DNA of 64,000 nt, from assembly GCA_040437565.1 (NCBI GenBank), contig JBDOQK010000003.1:744001-808000 (forward strand), in the 5' to 3' direction. The translations under genes and the position numbers were made by a program. Source of the DNA: Albugo candida. Taxonomy: Eukaryota > Oomycota > Peronosporomycetes > Albuginales. The notes below the pieces were generated by a model. The model had not been told where the DNA came from. It saw nothing but the letters and a program-made list of their open reading frames with translations, and searched no databases. This document shows, in pieces, positions 22,201 to 33,993 of this stretch; within the stretch, counting starts at the first letter, position 1, and each line of letters starts with the position of its first letter.

Positions 22201-22757
22201 CGAATCAGCCTTTAAACCGACAGAATGATTACAAAAGATCAGCACTTTATGGCTCGATACTGAATAAACTTGGCTCAAACAAGTGCCAGCTTCGAGACCT
22301 TCTTTTTCCGAGTCGGTACACAACCAATGGGTTGACATATGAGCAAAAGCAGAGTGCAGCTATCCTGCTACGTCACCAGTTTAAGGCTGTAGCGGCCACA
22401 TCGCAAGGTGTTATCAGTCTCCCATATGGAGACTATGAGAGTATCTGTACTCTTCCAAATCTGCGCAATATCTGCTATCGTCTCGGGCTGGATTTGACCC
22501 TACAAGAACTTGAATTGGTCATGAGAGAAGTTGATCCGGAACAAAGTGGATACTTCTCATCATTAAGCTTGCTCTATTTTCTCTTCCGAGTGGCTGAAAC
22601 CGCGGTACATGGACAATGTCAACAAGAAAATAGCAGGTATTCAACTTTGGACAGGGTGAAGAGCTGTGAGGACAATCGTCGCCCTGGTAGCTCTCATTCA
22701 CATAGCAGTCGTAGGAGTACCCCTCGATCAGTCACGAACTCTCTGCACAATGATTGA
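19242..22757 (+). CDS. Large multi-EF-hand calcium-binding protein (EFCAB6-like architecture)
   Basis: Exons 19242-19299, 19361-19639 and 19699-22757, with introns of 61 and 59 bases, give 1131 residues. At least four EF-hand loops are visible. Two look competent: SLNGDGQLDMRE at residues 59-70, and DVTCSGSISLDE about 130 residues further on. Others are degenerate (DPQGHGFIVNHD and DPEQSGYFSSLS). The spacing of many weak EF-hand pairs along a long protein recalls EFCAB6 and related ciliary or sperm proteins, but I cannot confirm that family. It probably binds Ca2+ and acts as a scaffold. The tail is serine/arginine-rich. The splice solution keeps phase across both introns and places the first EF-hand in exon 2. 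Confidence 0.85.
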
Positions 22758-25700
22758 GATAGCAATGTGAAATATAGTCCAGTTTTTTCTAGATTATCAG
22801 CATACAAGCATCCTTGAGGCTCTGCATAGGTGTCTCAGAGGTTTCGGCGCGCTACTCACAATCACAATATTATGCTTAAGTATAATCCACTTCTATTTCT
22901 CAGAGCCTCTCACACGTTATACGCTTCTTACAGGCTACCATGTCTCGTGCTAGACAAAAGCAAATCTATTTGGAGCTCCGAGCACATGAACTTCTCAGTC
23001 CAAGCGTACTAGATAATGGAACTTCCTCCCACGTTCATTGGTATGCACGCAAACATTTTTTGATGGCTTCTTTAGCCTCTTTCTAATTAGTGATGTAGCA
23101 TCTTCCTTCAAATCAGGAGCCCCGACTCGGGTCAACCAAACTCAATAATGCTTCTACTAAAATGTTGTAGCGATAAACGTCAAGGCAGTCTCCAACGTTT
23201 AACATATTCGCAATCCTTCCCACGACGTGGGTTTTGAATGTTTGCTTATGCTTGTATCTAAATTCATGCTTCCATGCTCATTGAACATTTTCGCAAAGGT
23301 CGCAGCGATGAATGATCTGGCGAGGTCGCCCTGTGAAGCATCTTCTTATCATGTACTTCTCACCCACTCATGAAGCCGATAGTCGCTGCTGAGTGGTAAG
23401 AAGACACGGCGGACGCATCTTGGCTTTTATCCCGATAGAATCCCTTATGTTGCCAATTGCACTTTTGTTCCTTCAATAAAATAGATGAACGAAGTGGCCG
23501 GATAAGCGTCAAGCATTTTGGAACGAAGCTGGCATGCTGAGTTAAGAAAGTGCGGAGGGATATCATTGGGCTTACGATTTCGAATTGGACGCTACTATCG
23601 GGGGCTACTTTTTCATGATGAGCCGTATATTCCTCTCGGAGCTTCACTTTTTTGAGAAAAGCGAAGCAGACTCTGTCTACTAGCAGGCTGTCTAAAAGTG
23701 TTTTCCTTACTCGCTTGTGAAATCACGAGCCTAAACACTAGTAACGAGAACTCACGGATAGCAAGAACTTCATTTGATAGTCACCGAATTGAACCTGACG
23801 AATAACTGTAACATTTTTCTGGTCTCAATAATAGCACTCTTGATCTACAAGTTGCATGTGCATAGTAGAATTCTAATTTTGCACCAAGTAATAACGAAGG
23901 CGCTTTCTCCCGCACACATCGATTGTCAGAATTGAGAAGAATGAGCCAAACTTACTGAAGCATGAGAATGTTACCTTGTACTTGCTTTTAGATAGAATCT
24001 ATCCTGGTCAGCTTTTGAATATGTGATACCCAACATTCCCCAAATTGCGTCATGCTCGAGCGTCAGTGTTAACCAAGCAATCATTAAAAGCAGCATCCGC
24101 TTCCATCTTGCAATCAACATACGTTTGATCAGCAATGTATTCGTTTGATTTGCCATCCGTTCGGGCACTTGCTGCAAATAAAAGCGCAGGTTTTCTCGGT
24201 CGTACGGAAGCTTCCATTTCGTTTGTTTAGTAGATGCAGATAATTCTAACCTTTTACATTGCCAACGTACGACTTGTTGTTGAAGTAGAATGAGGGACTC
24301 GTACAAATGCAGCTGCGGGCGGAAGGCAACAACTACATTTTGATGCTCGATGAGATCTACAATGCTTGCGCTTTTTGTATTAATGATTGCATTTCAACTC
24401 GTGATGCGCAGTGTCTGAGCCATATAACTACTTTTGCAATTATTGTTCCCCACTTGATTCGAAGATACTTTAGCAGGTTTAGTTTTGATCAGAAAAAAAG
24501 CTCATCGTGATCGGGCATGCTCTTGCCACACCGTGTGGCATGCTGACAATTTGGAGGAGGCGGATCTGAAGTCCTGAACGACTTGACGTGCTTGGAATTC
24601 TTCAATGAGTGGATATCGCGCACAAAACAAGAAAGCCAATTTTGGTCTGAGCGAGCCTCGATTGAAGCAAATTCATGCAGGTACAAACTCCTGGTTGAAC
24701 CCACTGATTGAAGCATAAATCTGATGTCGACACAAGTACGTGTCATGGATAATTGAAGCGATTTTTAATCGCTATCACATCAGACGCAGGAGCGATGCAG
24801 TGAGTGCTCTATTCCGGCCATATAGCTTTACTGAGAGTAATACTTTCACCTTCAGATTTCTATTAGAGACTTTGGGATGTCATTTTGATGGCATACGATG
24901 CCGTATCCACCTCGATAGAGGTTAGCATGGATTGCAAGAAAAATAAAGTATTTCATGAAATCGAGCGATAAGAGTATTATCACGTTGTTTTCTTCCACTG
25001 TTTTCTCTTTTAGTCTTCCGTCGATGGTCCGGTCGCGCGTGTTTAACTCAAATACTTCAAAGCAATTAATAACGGACGACGAAGCATTCCGAAGCAGCCA
25101 TTCCACATTCATAGAGATACACCCAGTATAGAGCACCTAAGAAAGCTCCACCCGACAAAGCCCGGCCACGAAGAAAAAAATCAATGATCTTTAAGAAAAG
25201 GAAATGAAGTTCTTAACAAAGAAGTCCAAAAAGTAAGACTTATGTACGTAGATCTCGAAGAAAAAGTCGTACGACAATATGCGATAGCTACGTAAGCAGA
25301 TATCACGCACGATCTCTCGTGGTAGCTGGAGACGAGTGAGTATCGTCACCGACCGAATCAAATGCTGAGCAGCAAAATTCCGACAGATTGGGACATAATA
25401 GTCCTGTAGAATTCGATGATGAATACATACAAAGCTTTTCCACAGTCTCAAAAAATACAGCATTCAATGAAGATAGGTTTTGATGCCAGATCGATGCGTA
25501 CGTGCATCTAATGAGGAATTTAGCGACAGATAAAGTGCTTGGCATATTTATTGTGTACAATGCATACTACCCTTAGCAAGCAAAAGTAGCTGATTTGGGT
25601 TTAGAATATAAATATATCTATTCCAATTTCTGTATCAACAGTTCGAATATGACCATGAGATCCTTGTACTAAAGGCACAATATTTCGTGTAAAGTTACCA

Positions 25701-26451
25701 TTACGTATATCCGGTGCATGATCTTATCAATTTTTCAATCGGTCTGCTAGCTCCTTTTTTCTTTCTCTGGCCGTGATGCTTCTCTTATCAACTGATAAAT
25801 TGTGACAACCGACACTATGATGGTTTTCATCGCGCTGAGTAAAGTTTGTGACAGTCGGAACTTTTGTGCCGTTTGCCTCACAGTGCGGCCTGCTCCATCT
25901 TGACACTATGAAAGAGAGCATTCATTAAAAAGCTACGGACTTTGGATACCACGGTCGGTACGATTTGCATGTAATTGACCGATTTTCTAGTGAAGTAAGT
26001 TGCTGTATATCACGATTTTTGTGCCCAGGTCGAGTACTGTTGAGACCTTCGGTCCGAGTTTATTGGACCGAACGATTCATGAATACAATACTACCATAAG
26101 ATCTCTGTTGGATACACGCGGTAGTATATTTACAATTACGCCATCGGTGCTCAGCCCTTCGTCCCGCTCTCACAGTTTAGTATATTTTGATTCAATACTT
26201 CACTTCACATTTCGCAATATCGCAAGGTGTATTTAGGTCATTGTCCGCTCAGACAATGTTTTCAGGAGAGGAGTCAGATTGCAATAAAAGTCCGTCAATT
26301 ATAAGCTTTTTGCTTAGCGGGTGATCGGCGGTGCGAACTTATTGGTAATCGGATTTCGCACATAAAACGAATCTCAAACGGAAGATATCCGGACGTAGCA
26401 CAAGTACGAAATCAAGCTACTTGCTGTTCATCTCATAAGTTCGTGACGAGA
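22758..26451. other. 3.7-kb gene-poor island
   Basis: This is the longest stretch without a clear gene. It contains a short possible Ty3/gypsy remnant (23360-23647 minus) and scattered open frames. Two on the minus strand look partly protein-like: one at about 25463-25191, and one around 25180-25070 with a hydrophobic segment, ALSGGAFLGALYWVYLYECG. I could not link them by splice sites, so they may be decayed exons. A 17-base near-perfect palindrome (TGCCACACCGTGTGGCA) lies at 24524-24540. No tRNA or tandem repeat is seen. Confidence 0.5.
23360..23647 (-). mobile_element. Possible Ty3/gypsy retroelement remnant (reverse transcriptase connection region)
   Basis: A short minus-strand frame has a pattern like the segment joining reverse transcriptase and RNase H in Ty3/gypsy elements: a FL...FVPK...IRPL...K...W series. 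No LTRs, integrase or gag are visible nearby. If real, it is a small, old, broken fossil fragment within the gene-poor island. Chance resemblance is a serious alternative. Confidence 0.27.
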
Positions 26452-27867
26452 ATGCCGCTCGAGTCGACGGTTTTATGGTACATTTGTTGCCACTTATTTC
26501 TATGAGATATTCGACTGAATTCGCGCTAGTTTGGATAACTCAGAATGGATGCGCAACGGGGACTATGCACCATCTCGTCTTGTGGCGCAACACGATGCTG
26601 CAAGCATGTTATGTGGGGCTAAAATACAATCCCATCCTGAAAGTACTGTTGGAGTTATCGCAATGGCGGGGAAAAGGTCTTCTTTGATTCACTAACTGAA
26701 GACCAAAAACTAATCGGTTTATGTACTAGTGTACAATTGCTAGCGTCTCCAACAGATAGCATGGGAAGTTTATTGAATGCGATACACAGTGTCACTATCA
26801 ACGGAACTGTTAATTTCTCCAACTCCATCCAAGTTGCGCAACTATCCTTGAAGCATCGCTGCAATAAGAAAGGTATATACTAATGAAGTGCCAGGTAGTT
26901 GGCGGTTTGATTTAATTGCGATCGTGATAAATAGGAGCACAGCGAATTGTCGTGTTTGTAGGATCTCCGGTGGCTGAAGACGATAAAGTGTTGATTAAGA
27001 TTGGAAAGCTATTGAAGAAAAATAATGTAAAGCAGGCACATCATCATAGTATGCGTCGTGTAACAGTTCTTTCGATAGATCGCAGTGCATGTTGTGACAA
27101 TGGGAGATATTCCCGGTAATGATGAAAAGTTGCAGGCTTTCGTGGATGCTGCCAACAGCAATAATAACAGGTACGATTTCGCTCTAAGTTTTAGGAGAAG
27201 TCTGTCACTACCAAAAACATTTTAGCCATCTCGTGCACATACCAATTGGAATGATGCCATCAGATGTACTAGTTTCTTCACCAGTTATTCGTGGCGAGGA
27301 TGCTGCGACCAATGTAGTTGGGGGTGCTGCCGGCGAGACATTCGCTGAGTATGGTGGAGTGGATCCTTCAATGGACCCAGAGTTGGCACTTGTAAGCAGT
27401 AGTTTTGACACGGATCTTCTCATCCTAAGCATAATTTTAATAAGGCTTTGCGGGTATCGATGGAAGAAGAACGGGCACGTCAGGAGGCAGCACAACAAAA
27501 AGCGGCCGAAGAAAGCGCAAATCAGAATGCTGCACAAGCGCCACCGCCCAACGCCAGCAAAGAGAATCAGAATGAAAGAAATAATCCTGTAAATCTTGTA
27601 GCAACCACGTCAAGTACTGTCAATGAAGCCGCCGCTGATTCGTCTTCAACGAAACTAGCAACCGATTCTACAGACAATGCCGCGAGGGAAGTTACGGCTC
27701 CACCTCCTGCGTTGAACTCACCTTTTATGGACGCTACTTTTGTCAATTCCCTCATTTCAGGTCTACCCGGCGTTGATCGCAATGATCCTCGTATCCAGGC
27801 TTTCATTCAACAACACTCCCAACAAAGTGAGAATAGTGAGAAGGATGAGGAAAAAAAAGAGATGTAA
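26452..27867 (+). CDS. 26S proteasome regulatory subunit Rpn10/PSMD4
   Basis: Seven exons (26452-26477, 26530-26676, 26730-26872, 26935-27026, 27079-27170, 27226-27391, 27445-27867), with introns of 52-62 bases, encode 362 residues. Rpn10 is a ubiquitin receptor at the proteasome base-lid junction. The VWA domain fills about the first 190 residues: MPLESTVLCLDNSEWMRNGD, then RIVVFVGSPVAEDDK. A ubiquitin-interacting motif sits at PELALALRVSMEEERARQEA, and a second conserved short stretch, FVNSLISGLPGVD, lies near the end. The animal protein has 377 residues. It is the most intron-rich gene in the window. Its stop is 2 bases before an assembly gap. Confidence 0.96.
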
Positions 27868-27868
27868 T

Positions 27869-27968
27869 NNNNNNNNNNNNNNNNNNNNNNNNNNNNNNNN
27901 NNNNNNNNNNNNNNNNNNNNNNNNNNNNNNNNNNNNNNNNNNNNNNNNNNNNNNNNNNNNNNNNNNNN
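27869..27968. other. 100-N assembly gap without duplicated flanks
   Basis: Exactly 100 N. Unlike most gaps here, the two sides share no sequence. The missing part should contain the first 20-25 codons of the CWC27 gene and the Rpn10-CWC27 spacer. Confidence 0.95.
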
Positions 27969-29652
27969 TACGTCCTTTGGCGATCTGGACATCGAATTAT
28001 GGCCGATGCAGGCTCCCAAAGCATGTCGAAACTTTGTTCAGCTTTGCTTGGAAGGGTATTATGACAACACGATTTTCCATCGACTGATTCCCAACTTTAT
28101 GATTCAAGGCGGAGACCCCACTGGAACAGGAAAGGGTGGTGAATCAATCTACGGTGAGGCATTCAATGATGAGTTTCACAGTCGACTTCGTTTTACACAT
28201 CGCGGTCTTCTGGCGATGGCAAATGAAAATTGCCCAAATTCCAATCACTCTCAGTTTTTTTTCACCCTGGATGCGTGTGATTTTTTACAAAAGAAGCATA
28301 CAATTTTCGGCAAAATCACGGGTAATACCATTTTTAACCTTTTGAGCGTCAGTAATTTGGAAACGGATGCTACAAATGATCGACCTGTAAATGCTCCACG
28401 GCTGCTCAAAACAGAAGTATTATGGAATCCATTTGATGATATCATACCAAGGTACAGTAGACTTTTTTTCTTTTCTTTTCTCATCCATCTCATGTGTACT
28501 ACTGATCGATACATAGAGAGATCGCATCTACAACCAAAACGACAAAGCAATCGGCAAGTCAGACAGTTAGAAAAGGAATAAATAATTCAAATTTATTATC
28601 ATTCGGGGACGAAGAATCTGCAAGTTCTGCCACGGTTTTGAAAAAAGTTGATTGCGAGTTTGAGAAAAAACCCGCCAAAGTCATGAGAAGCTCACATGAT
28701 GTTCTAGAAGACAAACATTTGAAGCAAGATGTAGATCCTGATATTCAAGCAGCGATCGATAAAGCCAAGAGAAAGGTGGAGAAGTCCAAGCTTGCACTAG
28801 AAAAACTCAAAGCGAAGGCAAGTGCACAAACAAAAGTGCTGGTAACTGATGCTATGTCCGATGAATGTTCAAAAGCGATAACAAAGGATTCGAGTCATGA
28901 AAGCAGCGACGACGAATCAACAGCCATATCGGAAGAAAGCAAGAAAACCACCAAGTCCAGTAGAAAGAGGAAAAAGTCGGACGACTTGTCCGCTTTAGAT
29001 GAATACACCCAATTACGACAAGAGCTACGCAAGTCAAATCCAGCTATACCGGTCATAGTTGGAGACAAAGCGCAGCAACTGAAAGAGCAGGAAGAGAGTC
29101 AAGAAGTACTTGCACCGTCACAACAAAATCGAAAAAAGCTTTTCCAACGTCGAAAGTCAAGGATGGCTAGTCGTCAGGCGAAAACACTCCAGCGATTACA
29201 AGAATTCCGAAGAACTCTTGCTAAAGCACGGGCTGAAGCAAAATTGAAAGAAAAGCAAATAATAAAGGAAGCCCATCCAGCTGAAACGATCTCAGACACA
29301 ACGAAGAACGAGGAAGAAGGATATCATGGTCAACTCCTCGAGCAAGATTCAGACAAAGAAGAAACAGAGACGAGTGAAACAGGTGCCAGTTCCACCGGTC
29401 TTGATTTTTCTTGGATGGCGTCCAAACTCAAATTCAAAAAGCACATTGATGTATGTTTGTGAATGGATCAAGTGTTTCCACTCACCACCTAAGTTTGCTT
29501 GTATCATGTAGGATCAATACCGGTCCGCCCTGCATCCTGTTGATGTAAGTTTGCACTTGCCCGACGTGATGTTGTCCTACTATAATGATAAATGCTGTGC
29601 CGACACGTAGGATTATGTCACCATCGACACGCGAAAAACACAAGGCAGATAA
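27969..29652 (+). CDS. CWC27-type spliceosome cyclophilin, 5' end lost in a gap
   Basis: The visible exons are 27969-28451, 28517-29450, 29512-29544 and 29611-29652, with introns of 65, 61 and 66 bases, and give 496 residues. About 20-25 N-terminal residues lie in the gap. The cyclophilin domain has FGDLDIELWPMQAPKACRNF, FHRLIPNFMIQGGDPTGTG and SQFFFTLDACDFLQKKHTIF. The active-site arginine is kept (FHR). The tryptophan that binds cyclosporin is replaced, as in other CWC27 proteins, so prolyl isomerase activity may be low. The long charged tail ends with the conserved short segments split over the two last small exons. CWC27 belongs to the Bact spliceosome. The last 757 bases of this gene are duplicated beyond the next gap. 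Confidence 0.95.
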
Positions 29653-30725
29653 GAAGCAACGGCTCACAATTTCATCTGTATGAATTTAGCGAACATCAAG
29701 GTCTAAAAAATCTCAGAATGGTACTCAAAATTCACTTTGGTTTTCTTGGAATGCAATTGANNNNNNNNNNNNNNNNNNNNNNNNNNNNNNNNNNNNNNNN
29801 NNNNNNNNNNNNNNNNNNNNNNNNNNNNNNNNNNNNNNNNNNNNNNNNNNNNNNNNNNNNCATGAAAGCAGCGACGACGAATCAACAGCCATATCGGAAG
29901 AAAGCAAGAAAACCACCAAGTCCAGTAGAAAGAGGAAAAAGTCGGACGACTTGTCCGCTTTAGATGAATACACCCAATTACGACAAGAGCTACGCAAGTC
30001 AAATCCAGCTATACCGGTCATAGTTGGAGACAAAGCGCAGCAACTGAAAGAGCAGGAAGAGAGTCAAGAAGTACTTGCACCGTCACAACAAAATCGAAAA
30101 AAGCTTTTCCAACGTCGAAAGTCAAGGATGGCTAGTCGTCAGGCGAAAACACTCCAGCGATTACAAGAATTCCGAAGAACTCTTGCTAAAGCACGGGCTG
30201 AAGCAAAATTGAAAGAAAAGCAAATAATAAAGGAAGCCCATCCAGCTGAAACGATCTCAGACACAACGAAGAACGAGGAAGAAGGATATCATGGTCAACT
30301 CCTCGAGCAAGATTCAGACAAAGAAGAAACAGAGACGAGTGAAACAGGTGCCAGTTCCACCGGTCTTGATTTTTCTTGGATGGCGTCCAAACTCAAATTC
30401 AAAAAGCACATTGATGTATGTTTGTGAATGGATCAAGTGTTTCCACTCACCACCTAAGTTTGCTTGTATCATGTAGGATCAATACCGGTCCGCCCTGCAT
30501 CCTGTTGATGTAAGTTTGCACTTGCCCGACGTGATGTTGTCCTACTATAATGATAAATGCTGTGCCGACACGTAGGATTATGTCACCATCGACACGCGAA
30601 AAACACAAGGCAGATAAGAAGCAACGGCTCACAATTTCATCTGTATGAATTTAGCGAACATCAAGGTCTAAAAAATCTCAGAATGGTACTCAAAATTCAC
30701 TTTGGTTTTCTTGGAATGCAATTGA
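28896..30725. repeat. 865-base duplicated flanks around a 100-N gap (assembly artefact)
   Basis: Bases 28896-29760 recur identically at 29861-30725 around 100 N (29761-29860). The duplicated block carries the 3' half of CWC27 and the last codons of the NADPH oxidase on the opposite strand. The left copy completes CWC27 and the right copy completes the oxidase. The second CWC27 tail (about 29861-30617) should therefore not be counted as another gene. Confidence 0.93.
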
Positions 30726-33607
30726 TTGTAATGCAGACATTCATCCCGCAATAATCCATTCAGCTTACGAGGACCACAGAAAAATACTCCGATATCAGCT
30801 TCATGTGTCCCTTCCGAGTCATTGCTTCCTACACTATTCAGTTTGCTCGCGTGATGCTGCTTCGCGATCCTTGAAAGCTCCTGCGGCCAATTTGGTCGTC
30901 CAAAATGCGTCATTTGCTTCGTTTCAAGACCTGATATGATGTCTTCGCCTTCCGTTTCGTGTATAAAAGTTTGCACAAATCGCAAAGGAGCAATCACAGA
31001 CTCGCGTTTGATGGGAGAGAAGTAATTGTGAATCTCGAGCCTATTCTCTGTGTCCAAGGCGCTAAGTTGATTCATTGTTTCTCGAAACCACGAAAGACTC
31101 TCCTGTTCTCGAGTCATCCAATAAAAGTAGATTTTTCGGATATTGAATGTTTTAGGGAAGTGAACGTGGTTGCAATTTGGACAGCGATAACCTTCCCATT
31201 GATAGACAATCGTGCGTAGAATAGAGGCAAATGGGGTCACTCCAATCCCTGCTCCAATAAATACAAGTTCATTGTACTGATAGTATGCTTGAGTGGGAGC
31301 GCCGACCGGGCCATCGATGTAAACGGACGGGTACGGAGATAAACTGTCACTATTAATTTCCATTCGGTGCGTGTCTTGGTCATATTTCGTTCCCGATGGT
31401 GTTGATGGGTGTTTTTGTGATTGCGACTTAAGATTTTGCATCATTTCATATAATGCACCCGTCCAGTCACCAACTTTGTGTATATGCAGACTAAGTGTTT
31501 CGTCATCCGGAGCAGATGAGATGGTGAAAGGATGCCACTCAAACCGAGAAATTGTAGGGATATTGAGGTAGAGGTACATACCTGGCTCGAACCCACGTGA
31601 CTTTCTGAAGGACCGCGGTTTTTGAATGTACAGCGCAACCGTGTCTCGATAAATGTTGACATTTAAGATGGTCGTCCGGCCTCCGAATACGTTAGCGATG
31701 CGATATCGCTTTTCAATGAAGTAGAGAGCACAGGGAAAGCAGATCCATGCAAATGCTTGTGGTGGGGCAATCCAACGGGCAAGATTATGAATCAAGACCA
31801 GTAGTATAAAGGGTATGAGCAGCAAATGTGTGAACCAGAACGCATTGAAAAATTTTCCTTGTCTAACACGCCGATGAGTCATGGGTATCGCAATCATTGC
31901 CAGTAAAATCATTAATAGTCCAGTCCACACAGGAAGGCGCATAGCTAAATCCTCCAACGGTTCATTTCGCAAATAATCTAAATGAGAATAGCGAGATATA
32001 CGCCACATCTGATCTGAGCATGTTCGAAGCTGATAAATGATAATAAACCAAGCTACGGAATGGCCGGCGGCAGCAAAAAGTAGAACAGAGCCAGCAAGTT
32101 TGTGGAAGGATATGTGTTGATCAACCGGAATACATCGTCTGACCCATCTGAGCTGACGGATGAGTGTGATAAGATTACGGCAGATTGGAAAGAGTACAAA
32201 CATCGTGTTAACCATTACTATTTGAGCAAAACCTTTTGCCACCCGGGCCATGTGATTGACAACAGGGTCGGCTGGGATCATTTTGAATTTGATAAAGAAT
32301 GCAAGAAGCATGATGCCAGTATAAAAAGTCAGAAATCGCATTTCCGGGCCGTACTTTCGAAACCATTTTCGCACACGATAATGCACTGTTTTTTTCTTCA
32401 AGCCGCTTATTGTAGATCGCTCGCCTCGCTCGCCTTCGTGGTCGTCAGACTTTCCTTCTGGTTTTGCACTTGAATTTCCGGGATGCTTGGCATCAAGTAG
32501 TTGACCTCTTTGTGATCGTACACCATCACAGCTAGATCGAGTTCGCAATCCAAATCGACTTTGTTGCTCCTGTTCGGGAACGGAATGAGACTGATTTATT
32601 GCTTGTTGCTGGAAATTCTGCATGTGGTCTCGATCATGCGGATTTGCTTCCATGAGTCTGCTGAATGTCGTTTCGTTGTGCACGCCTTTTTCTACCCAAG
32701 AACCAAAAGCCGCTTTGAATTCTTTGAATGTCATTGCATTTGGTAGTATAGTCGTCGTGAAAAATTTGTCAGCTATTTGTCTTATCTCTAATTGACCAAG
32801 GTATTGGACACCATGAGAAACCATATTAGCATCTAGGAAAGCTTCAATTCCTTCTCGTGACAAAACGTTGTCATTATTGACATCCAATGCGTCAAATAAA
32901 AATCTTAGTTTGTGATCATGCTCGAGCGTGGAGCCACGGACAGCATCCAACAGCACTGCCATTGACTCACGAGGAATCTGGCTGCACAGAGTGTTCCGAA
33001 AGTAGCGATGACCATGCGGGCTCCTCGATACCATCAAGCCTTCAAGATTAAACGCAGCTTCAAGTGAGCTGACAGAACGATTGCTAGAATTGTACATTAT
33101 ATCCCTAAATGCGGGTGAACGCTCCGAAATCTCACATTGAGGTGTATCTACGGTTTCATGGGACAGCCATTCCTTCAATTGTGATAGGTTGTGTATGTCT
33201 AATCCCAAACTATTCCGGATGACTGATACGTGAGTCTCAGTCGTAACCGTGTCGCTGTACTTGAAATTATTTGACTTCAAAGCCTTGACGGGTGTTCGCA
33301 AAGTTGTATAACAGGATCTGTTGGAAGACTCTGGGGCGTCGGCCTCACGATGTAGGTTCTCTTTGGACTGCTCACCCCGAAATGGCTGTGAAGGCTGAAC
33401 AGTAAGCAATTTGTCCAAGCGAATCGAAGAAGTCGATATTGAAATGATCTTCCGCGACGTTGTAGCAATAAATTCTTTCTTTGATTCAAGGGCATTTGGC
33501 TGCACATTATTATTTTCGTCGCTATGCGTAGGATGATATGTACACTTGGAAAATGTTTTTGCGAAAGATAAGCTCATGTTGTCCATTTTGGGACTCAAAG
33601 CGTTCAT
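30668..33607 (-). CDS. NADPH oxidase of the EF-hand (plant Rboh/Nox5-like) type
   Basis: Single exon, 979 residues. Residues 1 to about 230 are a disordered leader. An EF-hand-like region follows (DVNNDNVLSREG), with the calcium-ligating Glu at loop position 12 replaced by Gly. The six-helix haem core contains paired histidines (HKLAGSVLLFAAAGHSVAWF and WFTHLLLIPF...LVLIHNLARW). The FAD site is HPFTISSAP. The NADPH site includes GAGIGVTPFASIL and FFCGPRKLNG, ending with the usual FEYHSEIF. The enzyme transfers electrons from NADPH to oxygen across the membrane to make superoxide. The EF-hand suggests calcium control, weakened by the missing ligand. Length is like plant Rboh proteins (about 900). 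Confidence 0.95.
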   Translation of the reverse strand: MNALSPKMDNMSLSFAKTFSKCTYHPTHSDENNNVQPNALESKKEFIATTSRKIISISTSSIRLDKLLTVQPSQPFRGEQSKENLHREADAPESSNRSCYTTLRTPVKALKSNNFKYSDTVTTETHVSVIRNSLGLDIHNLSQLKEWLSHETVDTPQCEISERSPAFRDIMYNSSNRSVSSLEAAFNLEGLMVSRSPHGHRYFRNTLCSQIPRESMAVLLDAVRGSTLEHDHKLRFLFDALDVNNDNVLSREGIEAFLDANMVSHGVQYLGQLEIRQIADKFFTTTILPNAMTFKEFKAAFGSWVEKGVHNETTFSRLMEANPHDRDHMQNFQQQAINQSHSVPEQEQQSRFGLRTRSSCDGVRSQRGQLLDAKHPGNSSAKPEGKSDDHEGERGERSTISGLKKKTVHYRVRKWFRKYGPEMRFLTFYTGIMLLAFFIKFKMIPADPVVNHMARVAKGFAQIVMVNTMFVLFPICRNLITLIRQLRWVRRCIPVDQHISFHKLAGSVLLFAAAGHSVAWFIIIYQLRTCSDQMWRISRYSHLDYLRNEPLEDLAMRLPVWTGLLMILLAMIAIPMTHRRVRQGKFFNAFWFTHLLLIPFILLVLIHNLARWIAPPQAFAWICFPCALYFIEKRYRIANVFGGRTTILNVNIYRDTVALYIQKPRSFRKSRGFEPGMYLYLNIPTISRFEWHPFTISSAPDDETLSLHIHKVGDWTGALYEMMQNLKSQSQKHPSTPSGTKYDQDTHRMEINSDSLSPYPSVYIDGPVGAPTQAYYQYNELVFIGAGIGVTPFASILRTIVYQWEGYRCPNCNHVHFPKTFNIRKIYFYWMTREQESLSWFRETMNQLSALDTENRLEIHNYFSPIKRESVIAPLRFVQTFIHETEGEDIISGLETKQMTHFGRPNWPQELSRIAKQHHASKLNSVGSNDSEGTHEADIGVFFCGPRKLNGLLRDECLHYNQLHSKKTKVNFEYHSEIF

Positions 33608-33993
33608 CCTAATGCCTCAGACACTGAAAAAGAAACTGACCCTCAAGTACGATCCATTGACACGAAACTCATGCGTCAGGCCGTTTCGCTTTTCAAAACA
33701 AGGTTAGTTTTCTCCAATAAACAAATTTAGTCGAAAGATCTGATTTTGATTATGCTGTGCGCCATTTTGTCCGTTTTACTGTTGGCTAGAAAAAGAAGTT
33801 AAATCAAAAAGCACAATCGCACTGACATTGAATTATTTCAAAGCATGGAAGGTGGTCATAATGGGCTATCATAATCGGACGTTCTGATTTTGTGGGCGTC
33901 TGGTTACCTATAAATATCCCCTTTTCCTACTACTGTAGGCGGATGCATCCGGGTCAAAGTCAGTCCGGGAACATTACGACCAATCAATTCTAG
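33608..33993. promoter_or_regulatory. Divergent spacer between NADPH oxidase and HemK/PrmC
   Basis: 386 bases between two start codons on opposite strands, so it should hold both promoters. No specific element is recognised. No open frame of note. Confidence 0.35.

Noticed and set aside
24524-24540. Palindrome TGCCACACCGTGTGGCA
   Set aside because: Single copy, no paired element or gene nearby; not enough to call a site or transposon end.
28896-30725. Long identical direct repeats that could be LTRs or a segmental duplication
   Set aside because: The repeat carries ends of two host genes, has 100 N between copies, no TG...CA ends and no element body; the same pattern occurs at six other gaps.
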